Shown piece after piece: positions 26,781-38,771 of a DNA stretch of 64,000 nt; the first letter of the stretch is position 1, and the number at the start of each line of letters is the position of its first letter. The notes under the pieces are model-generated. The model searched no databases and had not been told where the DNA came from. It saw only the letters and a program-made list of their open reading frames with translations. The translations under genes were made by a program, and so were the position numbers. The stretch comes from Tetragenococcus halophilus subsp. halophilus DSM 20339 (GTDB lineage: Bacteria; Bacillota; Bacilli; Lactobacillales; Enterococcaceae), in assembly GCF_003841405.1 (NCBI RefSeq), contig NZ_PXYA01000001.1:248001-312000 (forward strand), in the 5' to 3' direction.

Positions 26781-27272
26781 GGTCTAGCAAGCAAAGAAGA
26801 GTTACAAGAAAGCGCCAAAGAAGATATCATTGCGAGTCCCATGCAAGGACAACTTGTTCCAATGAGCGAAGTGAGTGATGAAGTCTTTTCAAGTGAAGCT
26901 CTAGGAAAAGGCGTTGCAATTAAACCTGAAATTGGTGAGGTAAGAGCACCAGCTAATGGTATTATCTCAACGCTATTTCCGACTGGCCATGCGGTTGGTA
27001 TGACAACTGATGAAGGGACAGAAATTCTCATTCATATTGGCTTAGACACTGTTGAATTAGAAGGAAAATACTATGAAATTAGTGCAGAACAAGGTCAACA
27101 AGTAAAAGCAGGGGATTTATTAATCAAATTTGATAAAGAGGGTGTAGAAAGTGAAAACTATGACACTATTACACCCGTCGTAATTACAAATTCTGCTGAG
27201 TTTCAAACGATCGACGTAACCGAAGAAACACAAGTTACACCAGGAGATTATTTGTTGACGGCGGTGAAATAA
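26781..27272 (+). pseudogene. Detached EIIA(Glc-like) domain of the beta-glucoside PTS
   Basis: About 163 codons in the same frame as the preceding IIBC gene, separated from it only by one TAA. The text is a full crr-like EIIA: IIASPMQGQLVPMSEVSDEVF, VRAPANGIISTLFPTGHAVG and ILIHIGLDTVELEGKYYE with the phosphorylated His. The first internal ATG (26841) lies inside the domain core and has no ribosome binding site, so a separate protein is unlikely unless there is read-through or reinitiation. The lack of any other damage suggests a recent mutation. Confidence 0.8.
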
Positions 27273-27313
27273 ATAGTAGTTAGTTTTCCCGCATCTCGAG
27301 CAATGAAGTCTGC

Positions 27314-27363
27314 AAAAAAACTATGGATTAATTCGTTTTTTTAGCGATTGTCCGTAGTTTTTT
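27314..27363 (+). terminator. Terminator after the beta-glucoside PTS
   Basis: AAAAAAACTATGGA (27314-27327) pairs with TCCGTAGTTTTTT (27351-27363) through one G-T pair. Confidence 0.75.
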
Positions 27364-27375
27364 ATATAGTAGTGA

Positions 27376-28084
27376 ATCTTAACGCAAGTAAAAGAAGCAA
27401 TTAGTTTTATCAGAAATCATAGCGCTGCTAAGCAGAGGATACGAATACTAAAAAGAAAAGAGATGGATATTTCAAGTTTAGAAAATTCCTACGATAACGC
27501 AAAGTTGCATCAATTTTTATCTGATATCAAAGCTTTACAGAAGCAGTGGGTGGAAACAGACAGCTGAGCAATGGGAAGACATTCAATCTTATTTGAAAAC
27601 CTCCAAGATCTAGTATGAAATAAATGATACGCGCAAGAACGAGCTGTTTTTTAGTGGGCTATTTTTAAAACAGAAGAAGCGGCGATAAGAAAACAATTAA
27701 ATGAACTGGGCGTTTTATTTGAACAAAATCCTTATGAAAGTCTCCTAAAAAGATGCTAACAGATGCAAAAGATAAGCAGTACCGTTTGTGGAAAAAAACA
27801 AAAAGAGATGACCAAACAAATTGGTAAATTGCGACAGCAAGTTTTTTGTTTGCAACTAAATGAAAAAATTTTACTGATTAAAATTCAGCGGGCAAAAGCC
27901 AAAGAAAATCTTGTCAACTTCTGTCTGACGAAATCGAAAAAACACGAAGACGTGTGAACGCTTTGGAATATATGACAATTCCTGAGTTGGAAGAAACAAT
28001 TTATTACATTCGAATGAAGTTAGAAGAAGACGAACGTGCGGGTGTTACAAGAATGATTAAGGTAAAAAATATGCGAAATGATTA
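27376..28084 (+). pseudogene. Relics of a V-type ATPase operon (subunit D, and probably subunit I)
   Basis: The segment has several stops and frame changes. The clearest piece, about 27893-28084, reads [19 protein letters not shown] followed by [20 protein letters not shown] and ends IKVKNMRND; this is the conserved C-terminus of V/A-type ATPase subunit D. The piece at 27385-27567 (VKEAISFIRNHSAAKQRIRI, KRKEMDISSLENSYD) resembles the coiled-coil N-terminal part of subunit I (NtpI), less certainly. Sequence between them (27650-27760) is unassigned. In enterococcal ntp operons genes K, E, C, G, A and B lie between I and D, so a large internal deletion followed by decay is the simplest history. 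Confidence 0.6.
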
Positions 28085-28092
28085 AACAATAT

Positions 28093-28135
28093 AAAAAATT
28101 GCGGAGCGACGAAAAATGTCTATCCGCAATTTTTT
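28093..28135. terminator. Bidirectional terminator
   Basis: AAAAAATTGCGGA (28093-28105) and TCCGCAATTTTTT (28123-28135) form a perfect stem with T runs on both strands; it lies between the ATPase relic and the end of oppA. Confidence 0.85.
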
Positions 28136-28161
28136 ATTTTAAATTTTTAAGAAGAACGTAA

Positions 28162-29792
28162 TTATTCTCTATGAACATCTTTCAATGTAACAGGAGCAGC
28201 AAAGGTATGGTAATTCATTCCTGAGATATCACTATTTTGTAGGACGGATTGCTGATTTTGACTAATCGAAATCATACCGGCTGTATCTTCCATTACTTCT
28301 TTTTCGGCCGCAATTAATGTCTCCCAGCGTTTTACTGGATCGTTGGCGTATTTTCCAGATGCATCATCTAAAAGTTGATCATAAGTTTCGTTGGAATAAT
28401 TTCGATCATTACCCGAATATAAGGTATTTAAAGTTGAAATTGGATCTTTATAATCAGGTGTCCAGTAGATTAAAAACATGTCGTAATCACTATCGCGAGC
28501 TAAATTTAACGCAGATTCAGTGGGCATTGATTTCACATTGACTGTTAGCCCGTCAAAAAGGTCCTGCCATTGATATTGAATGCTTTCTCCCATTTTTTAT
28601 AGTTTCCTTCATCAGTTACAAGCAGCTCTAATGTTATTTCGTCTCCTAGTTCTTCTTGTGCTTTTTCCCAATAGGAGAGGGCTTGATCTTTATCATAATT
28701 CATTAAATCCGCTGCATCTTCTCGGAAATCCTCGCCCGTTTCTGGATGGGAGATAAAATCTTTTGTTATTGCGCCATGTAAGGGTTCAGATCCATCGGCA
28801 ATAACATTATTTACTAAGTTTTCCTTATCAACTCCCAGGGCTAATGCCTTACGCAGATCTTCGTTTTTTAGTGGTGTATCTTTACCCGCTCGCTCTTGGT
28901 TTAAACGAATATAATTCATTGTAGCAGTAGGGTAATCTTCAAAGTCCTCGTGATTCAAATTCTGTCTAGCCATTTCTCCAGTCAGTGTTGCGACATCTAA
29001 TTGACCGTCGTTATATAAATTTAAAGCCGTTGAGGATTCTTTTACTACATCATAATGAATTTTATCAGCTTTCACATTTTCTTGATCCCAATATTTATCA
29101 TTTTTCGCTAGTTCCCAATCCGTTTGAGATTGGTCCCAGTTTTCTACGACAAACGGTCCATTGTAAACCACGGTTTCGCTACTGCTGCCATAATCTTCTC
29201 CGAACTCTTCAATAGCATTTTGGTTTTGGGGAAAGAAAGTAGGAAATGCTAATAAAGAAGTAAAATAGGGCGTTGCTTCATTCAAATGAATTTCCAGTGT
29301 GTGATCGTCAAGTGCTTCAACGCCAAGTTCATCCACTTCTTTTTCTCCTTCTGAAATCGCTTCGGCATTTTCCATCGTATCTATTAACAAGAAGCTGTAT
29401 TCCAAGGCATTTTCTGGATCAATCATTTTTTTCCAGGCAGCTTCAAAGTCATCTGCAGTGACCGGGTCATCATTTGACCAGCTAGCATCTTCCCTTAATT
29501 GGATGGTATATGTTTTCCCGTCTTCAGAAATCTCTGGCATTGCTTCTGCGACTGCGGGAATCACTTCATCTTCTTCATCGAGTGCATACAGTCCTTCAAA
29601 AGCCGCAGTTTGCACAATAGCGTCAGGAAAATCAAGCATATTCGAAGTATCAAGCGTTGTTAGTTCGGATTCAGACATAAGACGAATCGGTTGATTTTCT
29701 TGTTCTGCTTCATTCGTTTTCCCAGTTGAACAGCCAGAAAGAATAAGTAACGTTATAAATAGGCAACTTTTAGTTAACATGGCTTTTTTCAT
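28162..29792 (-). pseudogene. oppA: Oligopeptide-binding lipoprotein OppA, frameshifted
   Basis: The N-terminal 400 residues are a normal SBP family 5 lipoprotein: a signal peptide ending in the lipobox LSGC, then ELTTLDTSNMLDFPDA and LREDASWSNDDPVTADDFEAAW. Near 28593-28598 the frame breaks in a run of six A (minus strand); restoring one A joins TDEGNYKK to MGESIQYQWQDLFDGL, and homology continues to the stop at 28162. One lost A therefore explains everything. The truncated product would lack about 140 C-terminal residues and is unlikely to bind peptide. The start overlaps the cupin stop by ATGA. No opp permease or ATPase genes adjoin it. Confidence 0.88.
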
Positions 29793-30118
29793 TTACTTTT
29801 CCTCCTTTCTTTCAATAAAAACCAAACAACAACAGCGGGCTCGTTGCTGTCATTATAATTTATATGTCCTTCGTTTTTTTCAATCAATTGGGCATCTCCA
29901 GCTTTTCCTACAATGTCTTCTCCGTTTTCTAAAACTGTGTGTGCTAGTCCCGAAATAATATAAGAGAATTCATCTTGCTTATGGTAAGAGTATCCTTGTT
30001 TTGGATGTTTTTCTCCTGGTTGTAATGTAATCAAACCCATTGTGATATCTGGATTCGGCTGATTTGTTGAATCGAAAAAGTGATTCATCTTACTTTTAAG
30101 TGTTGGTTTTAAATGCAT
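29789..30118 (-). CDS. Small cupin-domain protein
   Basis: A 109-residue single-domain cupin. The first motif is MGLITLQPGEKHPKQGYSYH, followed by KQDEFSYIISGLAHTVLENGE and a second motif around DAQLIEKNEGHINYN. It could bind a metal through the His and Glu residues, but one usual His is replaced. Translationally coupled (ATGA) to oppA downstream on the minus strand and driven by its own promoter. Function unknown; a regulatory or sugar/amino acid sensing role is possible but not shown. Confidence 0.8.
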   Translation of the reverse strand: MHLKPTLKSKMNHFFDSTNQPNPDITMGLITLQPGEKHPKQGYSYHKQDEFSYIISGLAHTVLENGEDIVGKAGDAQLIEKNEGHINYNDSNEPAVVVWFLLKERRKSK

Positions 30119-30148
30119 GAAAGCCTACTAAAAAGTATATTTAAGCCT

Positions 30149-30176
30149 ATCATACCGGAAACTAGGCGATTGTCAA
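30149..30176 (-). promoter_or_regulatory. Promoter of the cupin-oppA operon
   Basis: On the minus strand TTGACA (complement of 30171-30176), a 16-bp spacer and TATGAT (complement of 30149-30154). Confidence 0.75.
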
Positions 30177-30276
30177 CATAATAATCTGAATAGGTTTAAT
30201 TTTCTGAAAAATAATGATGTACTTATCTTAGTTTGATAGAAATAGTTAAACTAACAAAACATCTAAAAGGAGAATT

Positions 30277-30345
30277 GTGGAAAACTTCTTTGTTAATTTT
30301 TCTTTTTTATCTGCGATAATAAGTTTTTACTGGAAAGATGAGTAA
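30277..30345 (+). CDS. Possible 22-residue hydrophobic peptide
   Basis: A GTG start with AAAGGAG 4-5 bases upstream opens a 22-codon frame reading MENFFVNFSFLSAIISFYW then KDE. It is rich in Phe and Ile and could span a membrane. A terminator hairpin follows at 30361. It lies in the 300-bp gap between two minus-strand genes, so it would need its own promoter; none is convincing. The evidence is the ribosome binding site, composition and terminator only. Confidence 0.3.
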   Translation: MENFFVNFSFLSAIISFYWKDE

Positions 30346-30360
30346 ATACGATTATTTTAT

Positions 30361-30404
30361 AAGGCCCGAAATGTTTCACATACTGAAAAACATTTTGGCC
30401 TTTT
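30361..30404. terminator. Hairpin terminator
   Basis: AAGGCCCGAAATGTTT pairs with AAAACATTTTGGCCTT across a short loop and is followed by TTTT. It could serve the small ORF on the plus strand and the RpiR-family gene on the minus strand. Confidence 0.65.
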
Positions 30405-30425
30405 GAAATAAATAAATTGAAATGT

Positions 30426-31208
30426 TTATTTATTTTTTAGTATATAATAATTCCCTAATAATTCTACAAAAGCTAGCAATTTATATTTACCTGTCCGTTC
30501 TAAGTCATGATCACCAAGGGTCACAACTGTATCGAACAAAGAAGATAGTTTCATATGTGAATTTTGAGTAATTAAAATATTTGAGGCCTTTGAATTAATG
30601 ATCGATAATGTTAAATCTTTTTGCATGACTAGCGATCCCTCCAAAGAGACAACAATTGCTAGGTCATTTTTTTCTAATTGCGGAATGATTTCATGTTGTT
30701 TCCTATTGTCTACCGGGTATATGGCTTCTTTACCACAGTTTAAAAGAATGGTTTGTAAAACCATAGTGATATTTCCGGGTATCAAGGTGGAGAATAGATA
30801 AACTCGCCGGCATTCATGTATTTTATTACTTACTTTTTCGACTTGTTTTGAGTCAAAGTTATCAATAAAAGCGTGAAATTCTTGTCCTACTGTTTGTAAC
30901 TCATTTAATAATAACTGACTCGTGCTTTGTTTTTCATTTCTAGCTAAAAGGTCAAGTTCTAGTTCGTTTTCTTCAAGTTGAATTAAAAAATAATCTTTTT
31001 TAAACTCAGTAAATCCTGTATAACCTAATTTTTTAGCAAAACGTGTAACACTTGCTTCAGAAAGATGACAGGATTTAGCAATATCAGTAATAGTAATGGT
31101 CTTCTGATAAAGGTTTTTCAAAAGATATTGGGCAATAAGATATTCTGTATCTTTAGTTTGATAATGATTTAAAATATCTTGTAAAGAAAGAATTAATCCT
31201 CCACTCAT
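30426..31208 (-). CDS. RpiR/MurR-family transcriptional regulator
   Basis: A 260-residue regulator with an N-terminal helix-turn-helix (TITDIAKSCHLSEASVTRFAKKLGY, read in two pieces, residues 34-58) and a C-terminal SIS sugar-phosphate-binding domain (about 115-245). The ATG at 31208 has AGGGGG 10 bases upstream; the GTG at 31217 overlaps that site. It is divergent from the GH1/PTS pair, so it most likely controls that operon in response to a phosphorylated beta-glucoside. Confidence 0.88.
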   Translation of the reverse strand: MSGGLILSLQDILNHYQTKDTEYLIAQYLLKNLYQKTITITDIAKSCHLSEASVTRFAKKLGYTGFTEFKKDYFLIQLEENELELDLLARNEKQSTSQLLLNELQTVGQEFHAFIDNFDSKQVEKVSNKIHECRRVYLFSTLIPGNITMVLQTILLNCGKEAIYPVDNRKQHEIIPQLEKNDLAIVVSLEGSLVMQKDLTLSIINSKASNILITQNSHMKLSSLFDTVVTLGDHDLERTGKYKLLAFVELLGNYYILKNK

Positions 31209-31301
31209 AATATGCACACCCCCTTGTCTGAATTGTATCTTTAATTTTCACAAATTGAAAGTTAGAACTAATATATGAAAGTGCAATAACAAATCCGAAA
31301 A

Positions 31302-31315
31302 TGAAAGCGCTATTT
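31302..31315 (+). promoter_or_regulatory. cre site (CcpA) in the GH1 promoter
   Basis: TGAAAGCGCTATTT matches the left half of the cre consensus perfectly. It overlaps the -35 region of a promoter whose -10 is TATGAT at 31323-31328, the usual position for catabolite repression. Confidence 0.65.
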
Positions 31316-31360
31316 ATCGTGCTATGATTAAATTAACAACTGATGAAAGGGAGAATTCAA

Positions 31361-32737
31361 ATGAAATTACGTGAAAATTTTTATTGGGGAAATTCTGTAT
31401 CCAGTATGCAGACAGAAGGTGCTTGGAATGAAGGAGGAAAGGGGAAGTCTGTCTACGATACTAGAGAAGCTAGCGAGAATGCTTCTGATTGGAAAGTAGC
31501 AACTGATTCTTATCATCGTTATCTAGAGGATTTTGATTATATGCAAGATTTAGGCATGAATATGTATCGCTTTCAAATTTCTTGGAGCCGGGTAGACCCA
31601 ACGGGCAATGGAGAATGGAATGAAGAAGGGATCGCTTTTTACGATCAATTTATTGATGAGCTAATCAGCCGTGGTATCGAACCGATGATTTGTCTGTATC
31701 ATTTTGACATGCCTTTACATCTGGCTGAGACTTATAATGGTTTTATTTGCAAGGAAGTAGTCGATGCTTTTGTTCGTTATGGCAAAGAGATGGTCGATCG
31801 ATTTGGTCATAAAGTGAAGCACTGGTTAACGTTTAATGAACAAAATATTTTTAGCATGCCGGAGGAAAGCTTTATCGTTTCGGGCTATTTGACAGGCGAA
31901 AAAACCTTGGAGAAATTATATCAAATTCAACATAATACTATGGTTTGTCATGCTAGTATTGCTAACTATATTCACGAAATAACAGATGCTCAGATCAGCG
32001 GGATGCTTGCGTATCAAGAAGTTTATCCTGCGACTAGTCATCCTGAAGATGTCCGTTTAGCACGTGAACTTGATGAATTTATGAATCATCATTATTTGGA
32101 AATGTACACTTATGGCAAACGTTCAGACTCTTATTTGCAGTTTATTAAAAATCGCCAATTTGATTTAGCTATTACTGAAAATGAATTGGCTGAAATTAGT
32201 AAGCTAAGAAGTGACTATTTAACCTTTAGCTATTATTCTAGTACAACAATTGATCATAAGCTGGTTCCCCAAAGTGCAGCTCCTAATGAATATATACAAT
32301 TTGGTAAAAAGGATAATCCTTATATTGATACCACAGAATGGAATTGGCAGATCGATCCTAATGGTTTTCGTGATATTTTAAATAAAATATACCAGCGCTA
32401 CAATTTACCTGTCTTTCCAATTGAAAATGGTATTGGTGTGATAGAAGAGTGGAATGGCAAGGATCCAATCGAAGATGACTACCGTATTGATTATCACAAA
32501 GAACACCTACTCGCTTTATTAAGAGCAGTTAATGAAGACGGGGTCGAGGTGCTAGGCTATCTTGGCTGGGGTTTAATTGACATTTTAAGCTCACAGGGTG
32601 ATATGCGCAAACGTTATGGTGTGGTCTATGTTAATCGAGAAAATCACGATTTAAAAGATTTAAAACGTGTGCCAAAGAAAAGTTACGATTGGTTTAAAAA
32701 GGTCATTCAAACGAATGGTGACTATCTTTTGAAATGA
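31361..32737 (+). CDS. 6-phospho-beta-glucosidase, GH1 family
   Basis: A 458-residue GH1 enzyme. Opening segment FYWGNSVSSMQTEGAWNEGG, acid/base Glu160 in TFNEQN, nucleophile Glu355 in FPIENG, and a C-terminal WGLIDILSSQGDMRKRYGVVYVN (read in parts) whose Ser/Lys/Tyr residues are those that bind the 6-phosphate. ATG 31361 follows AAAGGGAG; the upstream ATG at 31343 lacks a site. It is followed 11 bp later by a cellobiose-family IIC, so it cleaves the phosphorylated beta-glucoside brought in. Confidence 0.9.
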   Translation: MKLRENFYWGNSVSSMQTEGAWNEGGKGKSVYDTREASENASDWKVATDSYHRYLEDFDYMQDLGMNMYRFQISWSRVDPTGNGEWNEEGIAFYDQFIDELISRGIEPMICLYHFDMPLHLAETYNGFICKEVVDAFVRYGKEMVDRFGHKVKHWLTFNEQNIFSMPEESFIVSGYLTGEKTLEKLYQIQHNTMVCHASIANYIHEITDAQISGMLAYQEVYPATSHPEDVRLARELDEFMNHHYLEMYTYGKRSDSYLQFIKNRQFDLAITENELAEISKLRSDYLTFSYYSSTTIDHKLVPQSAAPNEYIQFGKKDNPYIDTTEWNWQIDPNGFRDILNKIYQRYNLPVFPIENGIGVIEEWNGKDPIEDDYRIDYHKEHLLALLRAVNEDGVEVLGYLGWGLIDILSSQGDMRKRYGVVYVNRENHDLKDLKRVPKKSYDWFKKVIQTNGDYLLK

Positions 32738-32748
32738 GGAGATAAAAA

Positions 32749-34041
32749 ATGAATAGTAAATTTATGGATAAATTTGTAGAAATGGCTTCGAAAATTGGGA
32801 ATCAAGTTCATTTGCGATCCTTACGCGATGCCTTTGCCACAATCATTCCTATGTTTATTTTGGCAGGTTTGGCTGTGTTAATTAATAATGTTTTGTTTCC
32901 TTTTATTTTTTCTGGAGAAACTTTAGCGGTAGCTCAGGATTTCGGCAATAGTATTAATAATGGGACACTCAATATCGCTGGATTATTGTTGTGTCCAACC
33001 ATTGCTTATTTTTTGTCATCAAATAAAGGATTTGCTAACCCGATTTCAGCGGCTGTGGTTTCACTGGCAACTTATATTACTATTATGCCTTTAGCAGTAG
33101 AGGTGCCATTTAATGAAGATACCATCGAAACGACTGGGGCTTTAACTTATGCCAATTTGGGTACAGAAGCAATGTTTGTGGGCATTATTATAGGACTTTT
33201 AGCAACAGAACTATTACTATCCTTAAATAAAAGTAAAGCTTTACAAATTAACTTAGGTGAACAAGTTCCTCCAGCTGTCTCAAAATCTTTTAGTACGATG
33301 TTGCCCGCTATTATTACTGTTTCCCTATTTGTGGCACTTTCTTTACTTTTACAGATTACAGTTAATATGGATCTAATCACTTTAATTGTGACGCTAATTC
33401 AACAGCCATTACGGAGCGTGGGAACAAGTTTGATTGGTTGGCTATTCTTATATAGTTTTGGAAATCTATTGTTTACTTTTGGGATTCATCAATCTGTGAT
33501 TAATGGTCCTTTTACTGAGCCTTTTCTAACGCAAAATATTAATGAAAATATGATTGCTTATTCTCAAGGAACAGAACCTCCCAATATTTTAACGATTAGC
33601 TTCCAAACGTCTTTTGCACAGATGGGAGGAACCGGTGCGACCTTTTGCCTGTTAATTGCAATTCTTATATCTTCACGGATGAAGCCATATCGGGAGGTCG
33701 CTAAGCTAAGTTTAGCACCAGGCTTATTTGAAATTAATGAGCCGATGATTTTTGGTTTACCTATAGTTTTTAATATTCCGATGATTATTCCATTTGTTAT
33801 TGTTCCTATTGTACAAGCCTTAGTTGCTTACGCTGTGACCGCAATAGGTTTGGTTAGTAAGACTGTGGTCTTTATTCCTTGGGTCACACCGCCTGTCATC
33901 AGTGGTTATCTAGCAACTGCCGGTGATTGGCGTGCACCTATTTTACAAATTTTATTAATTGCGATAGGTGTAATGATTTATTTACCATTTTTAAAAGTTA
34001 GTGAACGTGTATTGAAACGTCAAGCTGAGATGAATAGTTAA
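32749..34041 (+). CDS. PTS EIIC, lactose/cellobiose family
   Basis: A 430-residue polytopic membrane protein of the CelB type, with HLRSLRDAFATIIPMFILAG near the start and the signature LAPGLFEINEPMIFGLPIVF near residue 327. It carries no IIA or IIB domain and none lies next to it, so those parts must come from elsewhere in the genome. AGGAG precedes the ATG, 11 bp after the GH1 stop. The sugar is probably cellobiose or an aryl-beta-glucoside, by context. Confidence 0.92.
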   Translation: MNSKFMDKFVEMASKIGNQVHLRSLRDAFATIIPMFILAGLAVLINNVLFPFIFSGETLAVAQDFGNSINNGTLNIAGLLLCPTIAYFLSSNKGFANPISAAVVSLATYITIMPLAVEVPFNEDTIETTGALTYANLGTEAMFVGIIIGLLATELLLSLNKSKALQINLGEQVPPAVSKSFSTMLPAIITVSLFVALSLLLQITVNMDLITLIVTLIQQPLRSVGTSLIGWLFLYSFGNLLFTFGIHQSVINGPFTEPFLTQNINENMIAYSQGTEPPNILTISFQTSFAQMGGTGATFCLLIAILISSRMKPYREVAKLSLAPGLFEINEPMIFGLPIVFNIPMIIPFVIVPIVQALVAYAVTAIGLVSKTVVFIPWVTPPVISGYLATAGDWRAPILQILLIAIGVMIYLPFLKVSERVLKRQAEMNS

Positions 34042-34101
34042 ATAAATAAAACAGTAAGAATGCGACGATAAACTTTTGTCATTCTTACTGTTTTATTTAT
34101 T
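34041..34101 (+). terminator. Very strong terminator of the GH1-PTS operon
   Basis: A perfect 22-bp stem: 34041-34062 pairs with 34080-34101, with core ACAGTAAGAATG and CATTCTTACTGT. Confidence 0.92.
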
Positions 34102-34191
34102 CATCTATTTAATGGGGACTTATTTTTTGTTAATTATTGATAAAAAGCGTTATAATTTAATTGTTTACAATTTATAAAGAGGCGATTATTA

Positions 34192-35409
34192 ATGGATAAG
34201 AAGAAAAAGATCGATTTACTTTCTGAGCTGATTCAAGTAAAGTCAGTCAATGGGGACGAAAAAGACGTAGCTGAAATTTTAAAAAGAGAGTTAGATGACG
34301 CGGGGATTGCTAATGAAATTTTACCTTTTGGCAATAACCGAGCAAACTTAGTTGCAACACTTGGTCATGGTCATCCTGTATTAGCTGTTTCTGGCCATAT
34401 GGATGTGGTTGAAGCTGATAAAGAGAATTGGGATACTGATCCATTTGAATTGGTCGAAAAGGACGATATGTTTTACGGCCGTGGTGTGACGGACATGAAA
34501 GCTGGTTTAGCGGCTTTAGTTATTGCTATGATAGAATTAAAAGAAGCAGGTACTCAACTGAATGGAACAATTAAGTTACTAGCAACTGGTGGCGAAGAAG
34601 TGGGTCAACCAGGTGCAGAAAAACTGACAGAGCAAGGCTACATGAAAGATGTTGATGCTTTATTAATTGCCGAACCAAGTGGCTATCGTTGTGTTTACGC
34701 AAATAAAGGTGAATTAAATATCACCATCGATTCTAAAGGACAAGCAGCACACAGCTCCATGCCAAAAGCTGGCGTAAATGCGGTTGAACATCTACTACAT
34801 GTATTAAATACAATTGAAAATAAAGTTAAACAAGCAACCGATGGTATTGAAAATGAAGTACTAGGAGATACGGTATTTAATATTGATGTCATTCATGGCG
34901 GAAATCAAATTAATGCAATCCCAGCTTCAGCTCAGGCTCAAATTAATATGCGAACGATCCCTGAATTTACTAATGATCAACTAGAATCAATCTTTAAAGA
35001 AACAATTGCTGATTATAATCAAGATACCGATGCGCAAATTGATTACACAGTAACGATGAATACGATAGCTATTACTGGAAATAAAGACTCTTCTTTGATT
35101 CGTTTAATTCAAAAAATTGGAACACCGTATCTGCAAAATCAAGGAATGTCAGAAGAAGAAATCAAACAAGCTAAAAAATCAGCGGAGTTAACGGGAATGA
35201 AATTTTCCGCCGATGAAATTTTAACGATGGGTGTTTCTGGCGGAACAGACGGTTCGAAATTCTTGATCAATCAACCCAACGGATTTGATTATACGATGTT
35301 TGGTCCAGGTAATGATACGATGCATAAAGATAATGAAAGTCTATCTAAACCAATGTATTTTGATTATATTGAAATGTATAAACAACTATTTAGCCAATAT
35401 TTAAAATAA
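34192..35409 (+). CDS. M20-family metallopeptidase (ArgE/DapE-like)
   Basis: A 405-residue M20 hydrolase. SGHMDVVE, GRGVTDMKAGLAAL, the Glu pair in GGEEVGQPGAEK, AEPSG and the C-terminal GPGNDTMHKDNE give a complete di-metal site. It is about 20 residues longer than the paralogue at 3276, mostly in the C-terminal half (EEEIKQAKKSAELTGMKFSA insert). Annotated relatives are called succinyl-diaminopimelate desuccinylase or acetylornithine deacetylase, but in lactic acid bacteria true function is often unclear. It is monocistronic with strong terminators on both sides. Confidence 0.87.
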   Translation: MDKKKKIDLLSELIQVKSVNGDEKDVAEILKRELDDAGIANEILPFGNNRANLVATLGHGHPVLAVSGHMDVVEADKENWDTDPFELVEKDDMFYGRGVTDMKAGLAALVIAMIELKEAGTQLNGTIKLLATGGEEVGQPGAEKLTEQGYMKDVDALLIAEPSGYRCVYANKGELNITIDSKGQAAHSSMPKAGVNAVEHLLHVLNTIENKVKQATDGIENEVLGDTVFNIDVIHGGNQINAIPASAQAQINMRTIPEFTNDQLESIFKETIADYNQDTDAQIDYTVTMNTIAITGNKDSSLIRLIQKIGTPYLQNQGMSEEEIKQAKKSAELTGMKFSADEILTMGVSGGTDGSKFLINQPNGFDYTMFGPGNDTMHKDNESLSKPMYFDYIEMYKQLFSQYLK

Positions 35410-35427
35410 GTAGCTTAAGTATTGCTG

Positions 35428-35478
35428 AAAAAAGCAAGTGAATGTAGCCTAGCAATAGGTCATTTACTTGCTTTTTTT
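35428..35478 (+). terminator. Terminator after the second M20 gene
   Basis: AAAAAGCAAGTGAATG and CATTTACTTGCTTTTT form a stem with one mismatch, followed by T. Confidence 0.85.
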
Positions 35479-35680
35479 TATTGTTATTAATTATACATAG
35501 TCACACTGTTTTAGATTTCAGTGTATTTGAAGCTGGGAATTTTCCCGCGATATAGGAAAAATATGGAAATTAGAAGTACAGTCCCATTTACTTTGAAACC
35601 CCTATCATTTTGATTTGAATTTGCTAGACTTAAATCAGTAAAACGATTGCAAATTAAATTTATGAGGAAGTGAATGGAGT

Positions 35681-38630
<2,950 letters not shown>

Positions 38631-38640
38631 TGGAAAAAAT

Positions 38641-38679
38641 GGTTCTCAGATGCTTAAACAGTGTCTGGGGACCTTCTTT
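38641..38679 (+). terminator. Weak terminator or attenuator between GH4 and rpiR genes
   Basis: GGTTCTCAGA (38641-38650) pairs with TCTGGGGACC (38664-38673) through two G-T pairs, followed by TTCTTT. Confidence 0.5.
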
Positions 38680-38771
38680 AATAAGATAAAAAAACAAGAT
38701 AATAATAATTTTTAGCAGCATATCCACCTTGTGTTACAATTAAAACACAAAAAGATGGAGGATGAATTATT

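Noticed and set aside
27763-27957. 64-residue plus-strand frame as a gene
   Set aside because: It has no ribosome binding site, is Lys/Gln-rich by frame chance and lies inside the ATPase relic, where the conserved text continues in another frame.
28593-28598. Programmed frameshift in oppA
   Set aside because: The A run could slip, but there is no downstream structure or stimulatory site, and OppA proteins are not made this way; a 1-nt loss is simpler.
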